DNA of 64,000 bases from Actinoallomurus spadix (lineage in GTDB: Bacteria > Actinomycetota > Actinomycetes > Streptosporangiales > Streptosporangiaceae). Of the stretch, positions 28,752-36,728 are shown piece after piece. The first letter of the stretch is position 1. Every line of letters begins with the position of its first letter. The position numbers and the translations under genes were made by a program. Location of the stretch: positions 299,181 through 363,180 of the forward strand of contig NZ_JAMXMX010000007.1 in the NCBI RefSeq assembly GCF_024055725.1. Reading direction: 5' to 3'. The notes under the pieces were generated by a model that saw only the letters and a list, made by a program, of their open reading frames with translations, did no database searches and was not told the DNA's origin.

Positions 28752-29597
28752 CTACGGGCGGAGTTCGAGGGTGCAGCACTTCGGGCCGCCCCCCGCCTTG
28801 CGCAGCTCCGTCATCTCGATCGGGAGGACGTGGTAGCCACGCTCGGTGAGCCGTGCGATCAGTGTCACGGCGTCATCCGGAACGATCACGTGCCGGCCGT
28901 CGCTGACCGCGTTGAGCCCGAACGCCAGGGCGTCCTCCTCGGTCGCCTCGATCAGCTCGGGGAACAGCGTCTTCAGCTTGATCAGGCCGTCCTCGTCGAA
29001 GGCGCCCGGATAGTACGCCGCCGTGAACGGGTCGATCACGCACAGCGCGGTGTCGAGGTGGTAGAAGCGCGGGTCGACCAGCCGCACGCTGACGACCGGC
29101 AGCCCGAACGCGTCGTGCAGTTCGTTGTGCGCGGCCGGGTCCGTACGGAAGCCGTGGCCCGCGACGATCGCGCGGTAGGCGAAGGCGTAGTCGCCCTCGC
29201 CCTCGTTGACGTGCTCGGCCGTGCGGACGCGCCGGTAGCCGTGCTCCTCGAACCACATCCGGTGCGCGTCGGCCTCGGCCGTGCGCTCGGGGTGGCGGAA
29301 CTTCGCGCCCAGCACCATGCCGCCGACGACGGTCGCGCCGTTCGCGGCGAAGACCATGTCCGGCAGGCCCGGGACGGGCGGCAGCACGTGCACGGTGTGC
29401 CCGAGTGAGACGTAGGTCGCCCGGAGGCGTTCCCACTCGTGGCGGGCCCGGTCACGGTCGACCGGGGCGGTCGGGTCCATCCACGCGTTGATCGCGTAGT
29501 GGACATCGAAGTAGGTCGGCGGGCACATCAGGTAGGTCCGTGCCGGCTGCCCCGCTGAGATGCCCGCGCCATCGCGGGCAAGGGTCTGCATCGTCAT
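28752..29597 (-). CDS. ddaH: dimethylarginine dimethylaminohydrolase / arginine-hydrolase family
   Basis: The 281-residue guanidino-group-modifying enzyme has the beta/alpha-propeller fold motifs DMVFAANGA, FYHLDTALCVID (catalytic His) and a C-terminal catalytic cysteine in GGPKCCTLEL (C274 or C275). Family members hydrolyse dimethylarginine or arginine to citrulline and an amine or ammonia; sequence alone does not settle which. The operon with rocD points to arginine/ornithine catabolism. ATG at 29597 has AGGAG about 10 bases upstream; a second in-frame ATG lies at 29591. Longer upstream extensions lack family similarity. Confidence 0.85.
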   Translation of the reverse strand: MTMQTLARDGAGISAGQPARTYLMCPPTYFDVHYAINAWMDPTAPVDRDRARHEWERLRATYVSLGHTVHVLPPVPGLPDMVFAANGATVVGGMVLGAKFRHPERTAEADAHRMWFEEHGYRRVRTAEHVNEGEGDYAFAYRAIVAGHGFRTDPAAHNELHDAFGLPVVSVRLVDPRFYHLDTALCVIDPFTAAYYPGAFDEDGLIKLKTLFPELIEATEEDALAFGLNAVSDGRHVIVPDDAVTLIARLTERGYHVLPIEMTELRKAGGGPKCCTLELRP

Positions 29598-29646
29598 CGA
29601 TGTCGTACTCCTGGCAATGCGGGCCCGAGGTCGCGCCCAGTGGGTT

Positions 29647-29691
29647 GGTGAGGCACCACCCGCAGCGTAAGGTCGGTGTGTCCGCAACACC
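29647..29691. promoter_or_regulatory. possible Lrp operator region between ddaH and the Lrp gene
   Basis: Two short inverted repeats occur in the 127-base divergent gap: GGTG-AGG-CACC (29647-29657) and GGTGT-N7-ACACC (29675-29691). Their shared GGTG/CACC half-sites fit a multimeric Lrp/AsnC-type binding region, but the arms are short and the call is tentative. Confidence 0.3.
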
Positions 29692-29724
29692 AATAACGGA
29701 GATGCGCTTCGGAGGGTCCCATCA

Positions 29725-30180
29725 TTGCGTCTTGATGACATCGACCGGCGGATCGTTGCGTGCCTGCTGGAGAACGCCCGCGCGTCGTTCGCGCAGATCG
29801 GCGACGAGGTCGGGCTTTCGGCGCCCGCGGTCAAGCGCCGGGTCGACCGGCTCCGGCACGACGGTGTGATCACTGGGTATGCCGCGGTCGTCGACCCTTC
29901 GGCACTCGGCTGGACGACGGAGGCGTTCGTGGAGCTGTTCTGCGCCGGCCGTACGTCCCCGGACGAGATCTCCGCCAGCATCCGCCGGCATCCCGAGGTG
30001 GTGGCGGCCTACACGATCACCGGCGAGGCGAACGCGCTGGTCCACCTGCGCGCCCACGACATCCAGGCCCTCGAACAGGCCCTGGAACGCCTGCGGGGCG
30101 AACCGAACATCGTGCAGACCAAGACCTCCATCGTCCTGTCCCGGTTGCTCGGCCGTCCGACCGGGGGCCCTGACGCCTGA
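29725..30180 (+). CDS. Lrp/AsnC-family regulator, divergent from ddaH-rocD
   Basis: The 151-residue feast/famine regulator has an N-terminal helix-turn-helix (LDDIDRRIVACLLENARASFAQIGDEVGLSAPAVKRR, quoted in part) and a C-terminal RAM ligand-binding domain with the typical HPEVVAAYTITGEANALVHL segment. The TTG start at 29725 is supported by GGAGG nine bases upstream. Its position divergent from the arginine/ornithine catabolic genes suggests it senses arginine, ornithine or a related amino acid and controls them. Confidence 0.92.
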   Translation: MRLDDIDRRIVACLLENARASFAQIGDEVGLSAPAVKRRVDRLRHDGVITGYAAVVDPSALGWTTEAFVELFCAGRTSPDEISASIRRHPEVVAAYTITGEANALVHLRAHDIQALEQALERLRGEPNIVQTKTSIVLSRLLGRPTGGPDA

Positions 30181-30205
30181 TCCGCCTCTGGTTACCATTC
30201 GGTAG

Positions 30206-30685
30206 GTGAACGTCACGACGGCTGATCTGTTCGATGAGTACGGCTACGAGCTGGCGAGCTGTGAGACGCAGTTCCGCTCGTACGGAGCACGCGCGCGGTT
30301 CGCGGGGCCGGTGGCGACCGTCCGCTGCCACGAGGACAACGCGCTGGTCAAGAAGGTGCTCGCCACGCCGGGAGAGGGCCGCGTGCTCGTCGTCGACGGC
30401 GGCGGCTCGCTGCGCACCGCGCTCATGGGCGACCTGATCGCCGGATCGGCGGTCGCGAACGGCTGGACCGGGGTCGTGATCAACGGCGCCGTCCGCGACG
30501 TCGCGGCGCTGCGCGACCTCGACCTGGGCATTCGGGCGCTGGGCTCGAATCCGCGTAAGAGCGCGAAGGAGGGCGTCGGCGAGGTGGACGTGCCGGTGGC
30601 GTTCGGCGGCGCCGGGTTCCGGCCGGGATCGTGGGTGTACGCCGACGAGGACGGCATCGTCGTCGCGGACCGCCGCCTGGCATGA
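30206..30685 (+). CDS. rraA: RraA-family protein (4-hydroxy-4-methyl-2-oxoglutarate aldolase / RNase E regulator)
   Basis: The 159-residue length is typical of this small trimeric family. Conserved segments include TADLFDEYG, the central [24 protein letters not shown] with the catalytic/metal region GAVRD, and the C-terminal [10 protein letters not shown]. Known activities are aldolase/decarboxylase or, in proteobacteria, inhibition of RNase E. The GTG start has TACCAT 7 bases before it and a CTGACG element 17 bases further up, so a leaderless transcript is plausible. It follows the Lrp-type gene by 25 bases. Confidence 0.9.
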   Translation: MNVTTADLFDEYGYELASCETQFRSYGARARFAGPVATVRCHEDNALVKKVLATPGEGRVLVVDGGGSLRTALMGDLIAGSAVANGWTGVVINGAVRDVAALRDLDLGIRALGSNPRKSAKEGVGEVDVPVAFGGAGFRPGSWVYADEDGIVVADRRLA

Positions 30686-30736
30686 CCCGCGCCTGACGGC
30701 CGCCGCCCGGTGGGTTCCCTCCCGAGGACCCCACCG

Positions 30737-30774
30737 CCTGGCCGGACGCCCTCCCGAGGCCGGCGGCGGCCAGG
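30737..30774. terminator. terminator between rraA and a convergent lipoprotein gene
   Basis: CCTGGCCG (30737-30744) pairs with CGGCCAGG (30767-30774), with further GC-rich pairing possible inside. It sits exactly between two convergent gene ends. Confidence 0.5.
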
Positions 30775-31509
30775 TCAGGGCAGCCGCGCGAGCTGCTTCG
30801 TCAGCAGGGCCGTGGCCTTCCGGGAGACCTTGTCGGCGGACGCCTTCGGTGCCACGCGCTCCCAGTACATCGAGACGAGGACGACGTTGCCGCGGCTGAC
30901 GTAGTCGTAGATGCGATAGAAGACGTTGATCACGCTGCTCGACGGGGAGATGGTCGTCTTCTCGGTCCCGCGGACGTGCGCCCACCCCGGTGTCGTCTCA
31001 TCCGAGGTCTGCCAGGTGTCGTCGTGGGTGAGGGCGATTGCTCCACCGGGGAGGGTCTTCTGCGGGACGTGCTTCCGGCCGGGGCACGCCCTGACCTTCG
31101 CCTGGATCGTCGCGAACATGGCGGACGCGGCGGCCGCGTCGGGATAGGTCAGCGAGATCTGGCCGAAGTTGGCGCCGGAGTACCTGCTCGCGCGGAACTG
31201 GCGTACGACCACGTCGGGCCGGCCCGACGGCTTGATCGCCGACAGGGAGCACGACGGGACGGCGCGCCGTTGCAGCGCCGGGGTGCTCGGCGGCACCGAC
31301 GCGACGTGCGGGTCGATGTCCCCGGCCGACAGGAGGGCGGTCTTGACGCGGCCCGGCGCGTAACTCGGCGGCGGCGCCGGGCTCGCCGACGTCCTTCGCG
31401 CGGTGGGTGACGCGGATCCGGCGGTCTTGTGGCCGTCACCACCGCCGCACCCGGCGAGGACGACGCCGACGGCCACCAGAGCCGGGACCAACGCGCGGGT
31501 CCGGTACAC
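30775..31509 (-). CDS. secreted lipoprotein of unknown function
   Basis: The 244-residue precursor has a clear lipoprotein signal (MYRTRALVPALVAVGVVLAGC, lipobox LAGC with Cys21) and a Ser/Thr/Pro/Ala linker. A globular domain of about 180 residues follows with a few cysteines (VPSCSLSAI, VRACPGRKH). The region INVFYRIYDYVSRGNVVLVSMYWE resembles actinobacterial sensor-like lipoproteins in fold pattern, but no named family is certain. The GTG start has GAGGAGC six bases upstream. It is the third gene of a leftward trio of exported proteins. Confidence 0.8.
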   Translation of the reverse strand: MYRTRALVPALVAVGVVLAGCGGGDGHKTAGSASPTARRTSASPAPPPSYAPGRVKTALLSAGDIDPHVASVPPSTPALQRRAVPSCSLSAIKPSGRPDVVVRQFRASRYSGANFGQISLTYPDAAAASAMFATIQAKVRACPGRKHVPQKTLPGGAIALTHDDTWQTSDETTPGWAHVRGTEKTTISPSSSVINVFYRIYDYVSRGNVVLVSMYWERVAPKASADKVSRKATALLTKQLARLP

Positions 31510-31535
31510 CGATCGCTCCTCTTCGTGGCGCGGGA

Positions 31536-32288
31536 TCAGCCGGGCCGGGACTCGGTCTGCACCTCGCCGACGGCGAGGAGGAGGTCGCCGGGTGGGCCGG
31601 TCATCTGCCCGAACACGCCGCCGGCCGTGTCGCACTCGGGGCCGTCACAGGCCCAGGTGACGTTGTAGGCGATGGTTGCGGTGATCGTGTACTTGCCGCC
31701 CGGCCGGCTCGCCGAGGACCTGTCGTACACGTGGGCGCAGTCCGTGTCGCCGGGCGTGCCCGCCGTCGCCGCGTCGCACGTCATGGTCCGCCCGTCGCCG
31801 GTGTTCCAGGTCACGACCGGCTGGGACGCGGTGACGACCACGTGCTGGCCCGGCACCGCGGCCTCCGCCGTCTTGTTCGCCACGTCGTCCACCCACAGGC
31901 CGGTCTTGATCCGGACGTACGACCGCCCGCTCGGCGCCGTGCCGATCCGCGGCACGGGGAGCTCCAGGTTGTCCCGCGCGTCGTAGGCGACGTCGATGGT
32001 GGGGACGTGCGGGGCGGGCGCGGGCGCGCCGCCGCCGGGCTGGCAGACCACCTGGTCGTTCACGGTCGGGCAGCCCAGGCCCGGACCGCCGCCGTCACCG
32101 CCGCCGTCGCCTCCGCCGCCCCCGTCCCCGGAGTCGCCGCCCCCGCCGGGGAGGGTGATGTGGGTGTGCGCGCAGGCGTTCGGCAGGCACAGCGGAGCGG
32201 CGGAGGCCGCCGTGCCGGACGCCAGTCCGGCGGCGGTGGCGGGAAGGAGGGCCAGCAGGACGGCGATGGAGGATCGTCTGGTCAGCAT
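31536..32288 (-). CDS. secreted protein with Gly/Asp-rich linker, unknown function
   Basis: The 250-residue precursor has a Sec signal peptide (LLALLPATAAGLASGTAASA, cleavage about residue 31). A short cysteine-containing head (PLCLPNACAHTHI) is followed by a flexible Gly/Asp linker of about 25 residues and a beta-rich domain with paired cysteines (TMTCDAATAG, TDCAHVYDRSS, WACDGPECDT). The C-terminal domain looks PKD/immunoglobulin-like (TITATIAYNVTW). The start ATG overlaps the stop of the upstream lipoprotein gene by seven bases. No catalytic motif is visible. Confidence 0.8.
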   Translation of the reverse strand: MLTRRSSIAVLLALLPATAAGLASGTAASAAPLCLPNACAHTHITLPGGGGDSGDGGGGGDGGGDGGGPGLGCPTVNDQVVCQPGGGAPAPAPHVPTIDVAYDARDNLELPVPRIGTAPSGRSYVRIKTGLWVDDVANKTAEAAVPGQHVVVTASQPVVTWNTGDGRTMTCDAATAGTPGDTDCAHVYDRSSASRPGGKYTITATIAYNVTWACDGPECDTAGGVFGQMTGPPGDLLLAVGEVQTESRPG

Positions 32289-32884
32289 TTCCTGCCCTCC
32301 GTCGCATCGGAGATCTTGTAGGTGCCGTCGGTGTAGCGCATGACCGCCTGGTAGAGGTGGCTGCCGTCGCGCCAGGCGGCGAGCCGTCTCCCCGTCCTGG
32401 CGGAGAAGCGGTACGAGCCGAGGGTTCGCACGCAGTCGAGGATCACGACGGTCGAAGCGTCTTTGGAACTGCCCTGAACGCGCGGATTCAGGACATTGTG
32501 AAATCGCCAGAACACGCCCTGCCGCTTGATCTTCCCGATGTCTCTCTCGATGATCGACAGGAGCGGGTCCATGGCCACCGAGTCGAGGCGGCCGGCGTCA
32601 TTGCTCTCGTACGCCTGCTCGTACATCCGCTGGTACTCGCGGTAGGCGGCGAGGGCCGACCGCGGAGTGCGGGGAAGCGGGCCGCCGCCGCCCGTCGGAT
32701 CGCTCGCGGCGCCCGCCGAGGCGTCCGATCGCGGTGCCGTGCCGGGGGATGAGGATGACGACGCCATGGGGGAATCGTCCCCTTGTGCCCGCCCGCTGGG
32801 ATGGAAGCCGCCGGCGTCACGGCCGCCACAGGCCGTGAGCAGGCCCGCCAGGACCAGCGGACCGACGCACATGCGGAATCGCAT
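32282..32884 (-). CDS. lipoprotein with NTF2-like domain, unknown function
   Basis: The 200-residue precursor has a lipobox LLTACGG near residue 19-22 and a Ser/Pro/Ala linker (about 25-75). A C-terminal domain of about 120 residues beginning ALAAYREYQRMYEQAYESND has the helix pattern of NTF2-like folds and ends in two conserved-looking cysteines (VILDCVRTLG, EGRKC). It is the first gene of the trio with the secreted Gly/Asp-linker protein and the second lipoprotein; their overlap and joint export suggest a common surface complex. ATG at 32884 is preferred to the in-frame TTG at 32890. Confidence 0.8.
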   Translation of the reverse strand: MRFRMCVGPLVLAGLLTACGGRDAGGFHPSGRAQGDDSPMASSSSSPGTAPRSDASAGAASDPTGGGGPLPRTPRSALAAYREYQRMYEQAYESNDAGRLDSVAMDPLLSIIERDIGKIKRQGVFWRFHNVLNPRVQGSSKDASTVVILDCVRTLGSYRFSARTGRRLAAWRDGSHLYQAVMRYTDGTYKISDATEGRKC

Positions 32885-32993
32885 CGTCAATTCCCGGGCA
32901 TCGGGGCAAATTACCTCATGAGCTTACTGAGACGGTAGAGGCAAGAAAAGAGGTTCCCAAGAAAGGGCCGATCGGTCGCGGCCTTATCCCGGT

Positions 32994-33614
32994 TTAGAGA
33001 CGACCGACCAGCCGGACCAGGTCGAGGCCCAGAATCATGTCCAGCTCGACCGCCGTCTCGAACTTGGCGCCGGGCGGGACGGAGTCGTCCTCCGCCAGCC
33101 GGGACAGGCAGGACAGCGCCGCGGGCGTGTCCAGGTCGGCGTCCAGGTACGCGACGGCCTCCTCGACGTACGCGCGCTCGGGAGGCCGTCCCGGCGACTC
33201 GGCCCAGCCGGCGACGCGGCGGCGCAGCGCGGTGAGCGAGGAGTCCGCCGCGGCCAGGTCCGTACGCGTGTGGGGCAGGTCCGCCCGGTAGTGGGTCTCC
33301 AGCAGTGCCAGGCGCGCGGCGAGCGGATCGAGGCCGTCCCAGGGCACCGGGACCCAGCGGCCGACCGTCGGGCCCACGTGCACGTCGGCGGGACCGGAGG
33401 TCAACTCGGCCGGGCGCACGCCCAGGTCCGACGCTCCCGGCACGGTGTTCCAGATCCCCAGCGCGCGCAGCCGGTGACGCGAGGCGAGCCGGCGGATCAG
33501 GTCGCCGACCACCTGGGCGCGCAGGTCGTCGGTACTGGCGACCCGGACGACCCCGGGGCGAGCCGGGACGATCTCCGTGAGACGCCCTGTTCCGGGATCG
33601 TACAGGCGCAACAT
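32994..33614 (-). CDS. cysteinyl-tRNA-synthetase-like protein lacking the catalytic motifs
   Basis: The 206-residue protein opens like cysteinyl-tRNA synthetase or its mycothiol relative MshC (MLRLYDPGTGRLTEI, then PGVVRV). It ends like the post-catalytic helical region of CysRS (AVAYLDADLDTPAALSCLSRL, then VELDMILGLDL). The segment LALLETHYRADLPHT corresponds to the CysRS ALRYFLLSAHYR region. The HIGH and KMSKS motifs and the zinc-binding Cys/His residues are absent, so it cannot activate cysteine in the known way. It may be a regulatory or tRNA/mycothiol-linked relic. ATG at 33614 matches the CysRS-like start. Confidence 0.75.
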   Translation of the reverse strand: MLRLYDPGTGRLTEIVPARPGVVRVASTDDLRAQVVGDLIRRLASRHRLRALGIWNTVPGASDLGVRPAELTSGPADVHVGPTVGRWVPVPWDGLDPLAARLALLETHYRADLPHTRTDLAAADSSLTALRRRVAGWAESPGRPPERAYVEEAVAYLDADLDTPAALSCLSRLAEDDSVPPGAKFETAVELDMILGLDLVRLVGRL

Positions 33615-33678
33615 GCGGACGACCCTACCCACAAGCCGGACGTACCCACCGCGCGGAACGGGCCCGCGTCCGGAACAC

Positions 33679-34581
33679 TCAGGCCTGCGGCGCCGACTGC
33701 GGGTGCGGAGCCGGGGGAGCCTGGGACGCCGACGGCGGCTGCGGAGCCTGGGAGGGGTGCGACCCGGGCGCGCTGTGCGGCGCCGCGGGAGCCTGCGGGG
33801 CCTGCGGCTGGACGAGTTCGTCGCCGCCGGGCCTGCGTACGGCGGCGAACCTGAGCCGTACGTAGTCGGCCATCCATCCGGACTCACGGCGGAGGGCGGG
33901 CGCGGCCAGTTGGTTCACCCGGTCGAGGAGCGGACCGGCGAGCTCCGGGGGGACCTCGGCGATCAGCTCCGGCGCGAACAGCCGGACCCAGTCGGCGGCG
34001 CCGTCGGGGCACTCGGCGAGACGCGTCGGCCGGTCGAAGTACTCCATGAGCCGTACGACGAAGCCGCCCTCCTCCAGCCGGGTCGCGTACTCGGCGGGGG
34101 TGGGGAAGTACCAGGGCAGTTCGGGTTCGGGCAGGCCGAAGACGCGCCAGGCCGTCTGCACGGCGGCGATCAGCTCTGCGCAGTTGCCCGCGCCGCCCAT
34201 CTCCGCCACGAAGCGGCCGCCCGGACGCAGCGCGGCGTGCACGCGCGAGATGACCGCGGAGGGGTCACGGGCCATCCAGTGCAACGCCGAGTTGGAGAAG
34301 ACGGCGTCGTAGGGCTCGCTGATCGTGAAGTCGTGCGCGTCGCCGACGGCGAACGACAGGTGCGGGTGCTCCGAGCGCGCCGCGTTCACCATTTCGAGGG
34401 ACTCGTCGAGCCCGATGACCTCCGCGCCGCGCGCGGCGATCTCGGCGGTCATCACGCCCGTTCCGCAGCCCAGGTCGATGACGCGCTCGTCGGGTTGAGG
34501 GTCGAGCAGGTCGAGCAGCGGCGCCCCGTGCGCGGAGACGTACCCGAACGCGGTGTCGTACGTCGCCACGGCCCATTGCAT
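33679..34581 (-). CDS. class I SAM-dependent methyltransferase (trans-aconitate methyltransferase-like) with Pro/Ala-rich tail
   Basis: The 300-residue protein has a Rossmann-type methyltransferase core: motif I VIDLGCGTGVMTAEIA (about 31-46), the acidic loop GLDESLEMV, VGDAHDF and the post-motif LRPGGRFVAEMGG. The segment FSNSALHWM is typical of Tam-like enzymes. The last 45 residues are an unusual low-complexity tail of Gln, Ala, Pro, Ser and His (QAPQAPAAPHSAPGSH...). ATG at 34581 has no ribosome-binding site, but a TTGGGG-N18-TATATG promoter-like sequence ends 8 bases before it, consistent with leaderless expression. The substrate is unknown. Confidence 0.87.
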   Translation of the reverse strand: MQWAVATYDTAFGYVSAHGAPLLDLLDPQPDERVIDLGCGTGVMTAEIAARGAEVIGLDESLEMVNAARSEHPHLSFAVGDAHDFTISEPYDAVFSNSALHWMARDPSAVISRVHAALRPGGRFVAEMGGAGNCAELIAAVQTAWRVFGLPEPELPWYFPTPAEYATRLEEGGFVVRLMEYFDRPTRLAECPDGAADWVRLFAPELIAEVPPELAGPLLDRVNQLAAPALRRESGWMADYVRLRFAAVRRPGGDELVQPQAPQAPAAPHSAPGSHPSQAPQPPSASQAPPAPHPQSAPQA

Positions 34582-34589
34582 GTGCGCAA

Positions 34590-34619
34590 CATATAGGACA
34601 TAGCCGCCAACTGCCCCAA
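34590..34619 (-). promoter_or_regulatory. possible promoter giving a leaderless methyltransferase mRNA
   Basis: Read leftward, TTGGGG (34619-34614) and TATATG (34595-34590) are 18 bases apart. The hexamer ends 8 bases before the ATG at 34581, and no Shine-Dalgarno sequence is present. Confidence 0.4.
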
Positions 34620-34778
34620 CGTCTCGCATCCTGGATCGTCACGGGTGATACGCGTCACGATCCGTCAGAGACGGTGTCGGCCCGCGGGGCGGTTATCCAC
34701 AGAACGGGAGGCGGGCCTTACGGCGGTGGAGCGTGCCGCGCGAGGCTTCCCGGGAGACCGAATCCCGGAGGCATTCCG

Positions 34779-35672
34779 ATGATCGACCTGACCGTTCCCG
34801 CGTCCGTCGCCGCCCCGTTCGTGGTGGCCACCGCCCGCCCCCTCGACGCCCCGGTGGAGGCGGCGCGCGGCCGGGTGCGCCTTCCGTTAGCGGCCGAGCT
34901 GCTCGGCTCGCCCTTGCTGCGCGTCCGCGGCCGGTCCGTCGCCGAGTCCGGATACGCCGATCTCATCCGCGGGGCCGCCCGGACGCGGCCGGAGGAGGCG
35001 CATCTCCTGGACGAGGCGCGGCACCACATCATGATCACAGGCCATGCCCCGCCGGTCTCCCAGCCAGGGCACGCGCAGGCGGCCCGTGAGATCGCCCGTG
35101 CGATGGCCGCGGCCTGTGACGGGGTCGTGTACGACGCGTGGTCGCACCAGGTGCTGCCGCACGCCTTCCGGCTGGGCGCCGAGCACCCGGAGTTCTGCCT
35201 GGCGGACGACTGGCTCGCGACCTTCGTCACCGGCGAGGAGGACGGCGAGCTGCACCTGGTGACCGCCGGGCTGCACCGCTTCGGGTTCCCGGAGCTGGAG
35301 GCCGCCGCCGTCCCGGGCGGCAACCTGTTCGCGGCGGTCACGCTGCTGCGCTGCCTGGCCGTCGCTCTCCTCGACGAGCACTGGGCCTGGCTGGCCTGCA
35401 ACCCCGGCGCGCCACTCCGCCGCGTCCCGGCCGAGACGCGGGTGGACGGCGCCGACGTGTGGCGCTACTGGGCGGCCGAGCCGACCGGCACCGCCGGCGC
35501 GCCCGTGCGCGTGCGCCTGAGCCCCGCCCCGTCCGAGGGCGCCGACGCCCTGCCCTACCTCGTCGCGGGGCCGCCCGCCGACTTCGACGCCCCCGCCGCC
35601 CTGTGGTGGAACGACGTCGTCGACCTGGCCATGCCCTACGTCCCCGAGGCGCCGCGCCGCGCGGCCGCCTGA
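34779..35672 (+). CDS. unknown protein, first of two tandem paralogues
   Basis: The 297-residue soluble protein is not a family I recognise. Conserved-looking features shared with the next gene are an N-terminal VPxxVxxxxVxAT stretch and the helical segment HHIMITGHAPPVSQPGHAQAAREIARAMAAACDGVVYDAWSHQVLP (quoted in pieces: HHIMITGHAPP, AREIARAMAAACDGV). Both also share an LxRFGxPxL strand (LHRFGFPELE) and an LLRCLAVALL helix. There is no signal peptide, membrane helix or obvious catalytic motif. GGAGG lies 8 bases before the ATG. A rare TTA codon at 34887-34889 (residue 37) suggests bldA-dependent translation if the host has that system. Confidence 0.8.
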   Translation: MIDLTVPASVAAPFVVATARPLDAPVEAARGRVRLPLAAELLGSPLLRVRGRSVAESGYADLIRGAARTRPEEAHLLDEARHHIMITGHAPPVSQPGHAQAAREIARAMAAACDGVVYDAWSHQVLPHAFRLGAEHPEFCLADDWLATFVTGEEDGELHLVTAGLHRFGFPELEAAAVPGGNLFAAVTLLRCLAVALLDEHWAWLACNPGAPLRRVPAETRVDGADVWRYWAAEPTGTAGAPVRVRLSPAPSEGADALPYLVAGPPADFDAPAALWWNDVVDLAMPYVPEAPRRAAA

Positions 35673-35713
35673 GCCGGCGCGCCCTACCCTTCCCCGAGCG
35701 TCAAGGAGCGGTC

Positions 35714-36667
35714 ATGTCCCCGTTCGTGCTGTCCGTCCCCGAGGTCGTCACGTCGCACTATGTGATCGCGACCAGCGAGCCGCCGGCCGACCCCTACGCG
35801 GTCGTGCCGTGGCGCGTGCCCGAGCCGTTCCGGAAATCCGCCATCGAGGCGCTCAAGACGCCGCGGCTCGGCCTCTTCACCGTCGACGCCGACGAGGCGA
35901 CCTGGCGCCTCGACGACGTCCTGGCCTGCGACGAGGACCGGCGGCGCATCCGCGAGTCCTCCCATCAGATCCTGCTCGTGCACCAGGCGCTGACCGTCGA
36001 GCAGCCGCACCGCGAGCAGGTCGCGCGCGCCGTGGCCCGTGCCCTGGCCGACGCGACGAACGGCGTGCTCATCGACCCGCAGGCCCGGCAGGTCCTGCTG
36101 CGCGACGGGCTGGCGCGCGCCGAGCGGGGCTGGTTCCGCATGGGCGACCAGTGGTTCGGCACCCGCTACGAGGTCGACGAGGCGGCCCGCCGCCCCGGTC
36201 CGGCCGGGGCGGCCGGCGCCGCCGGGTGCGCGTGCCTGCGCATCACACTGCTCGGGCTGCGGCGGTTCGGCCTGCCGAACCTCTCGATCGACGGGGTCGC
36301 CTGCGCGCAGGACCTGCCCCCCCTCAACCTTCTGCGCGCAGTGGCGTCCCGGCTGCTCACCGACCAGTGGCGATGGTGCCGGGAGCACCCGGCCCGGCCC
36401 ACCCGCAGCGTCGACGACCATCCGCGGATCGAGCCGGACGACTTCTGGGCCTTCTGGGGCGCCACCCCGTTCCTGGACGGCGGCCCGGTCGTCACCCGGC
36501 TGACGGCCACCTCCACCGGGACCCTGGAGGTGGCGCCGCCCGACGGCTACGCCGGCACGGTGGCCGACTGGAGCCGGGAGGTGCTGGCCCCCGCCCTGCC
36601 GCCGCTCGTCGGCTGCCCCGCCGACGAGGACACGGCGCACGCGCGGTCCGCCGGGGGCGGGGCGTGA
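35714..36667 (+). CDS. unknown protein, second of two tandem paralogues
   Basis: The 317-residue protein aligns over most of its length with the preceding gene: VPEVVTSHYVIATSEPP at the N-terminus, then HQILLVHQALTVEQPHREQ, ARAVARALADATNGVLIDP, LRRFGLPNLS and LLRAVASRLLTDQW. The two clearly arose by duplication but have diverged strongly. ATG at 35714 has GGAG upstream; 41 bases separate it from the first copy, so both are probably co-transcribed. No function can be assigned. The pairing suggests a heterodimer or divergent specificities. Confidence 0.8.
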   Translation: MSPFVLSVPEVVTSHYVIATSEPPADPYAVVPWRVPEPFRKSAIEALKTPRLGLFTVDADEATWRLDDVLACDEDRRRIRESSHQILLVHQALTVEQPHREQVARAVARALADATNGVLIDPQARQVLLRDGLARAERGWFRMGDQWFGTRYEVDEAARRPGPAGAAGAAGCACLRITLLGLRRFGLPNLSIDGVACAQDLPPLNLLRAVASRLLTDQWRWCREHPARPTRSVDDHPRIEPDDFWAFWGATPFLDGGPVVTRLTATSTGTLEVAPPDGYAGTVADWSREVLAPALPPLVGCPADEDTAHARSAGGGA

Positions 36668-36728
36668 CCCGCCTCTAGAATCCCGTTCTGTATCCGTCTG
36701 TAACCGTCCGCGGGCGCGAGGAGCAGCA

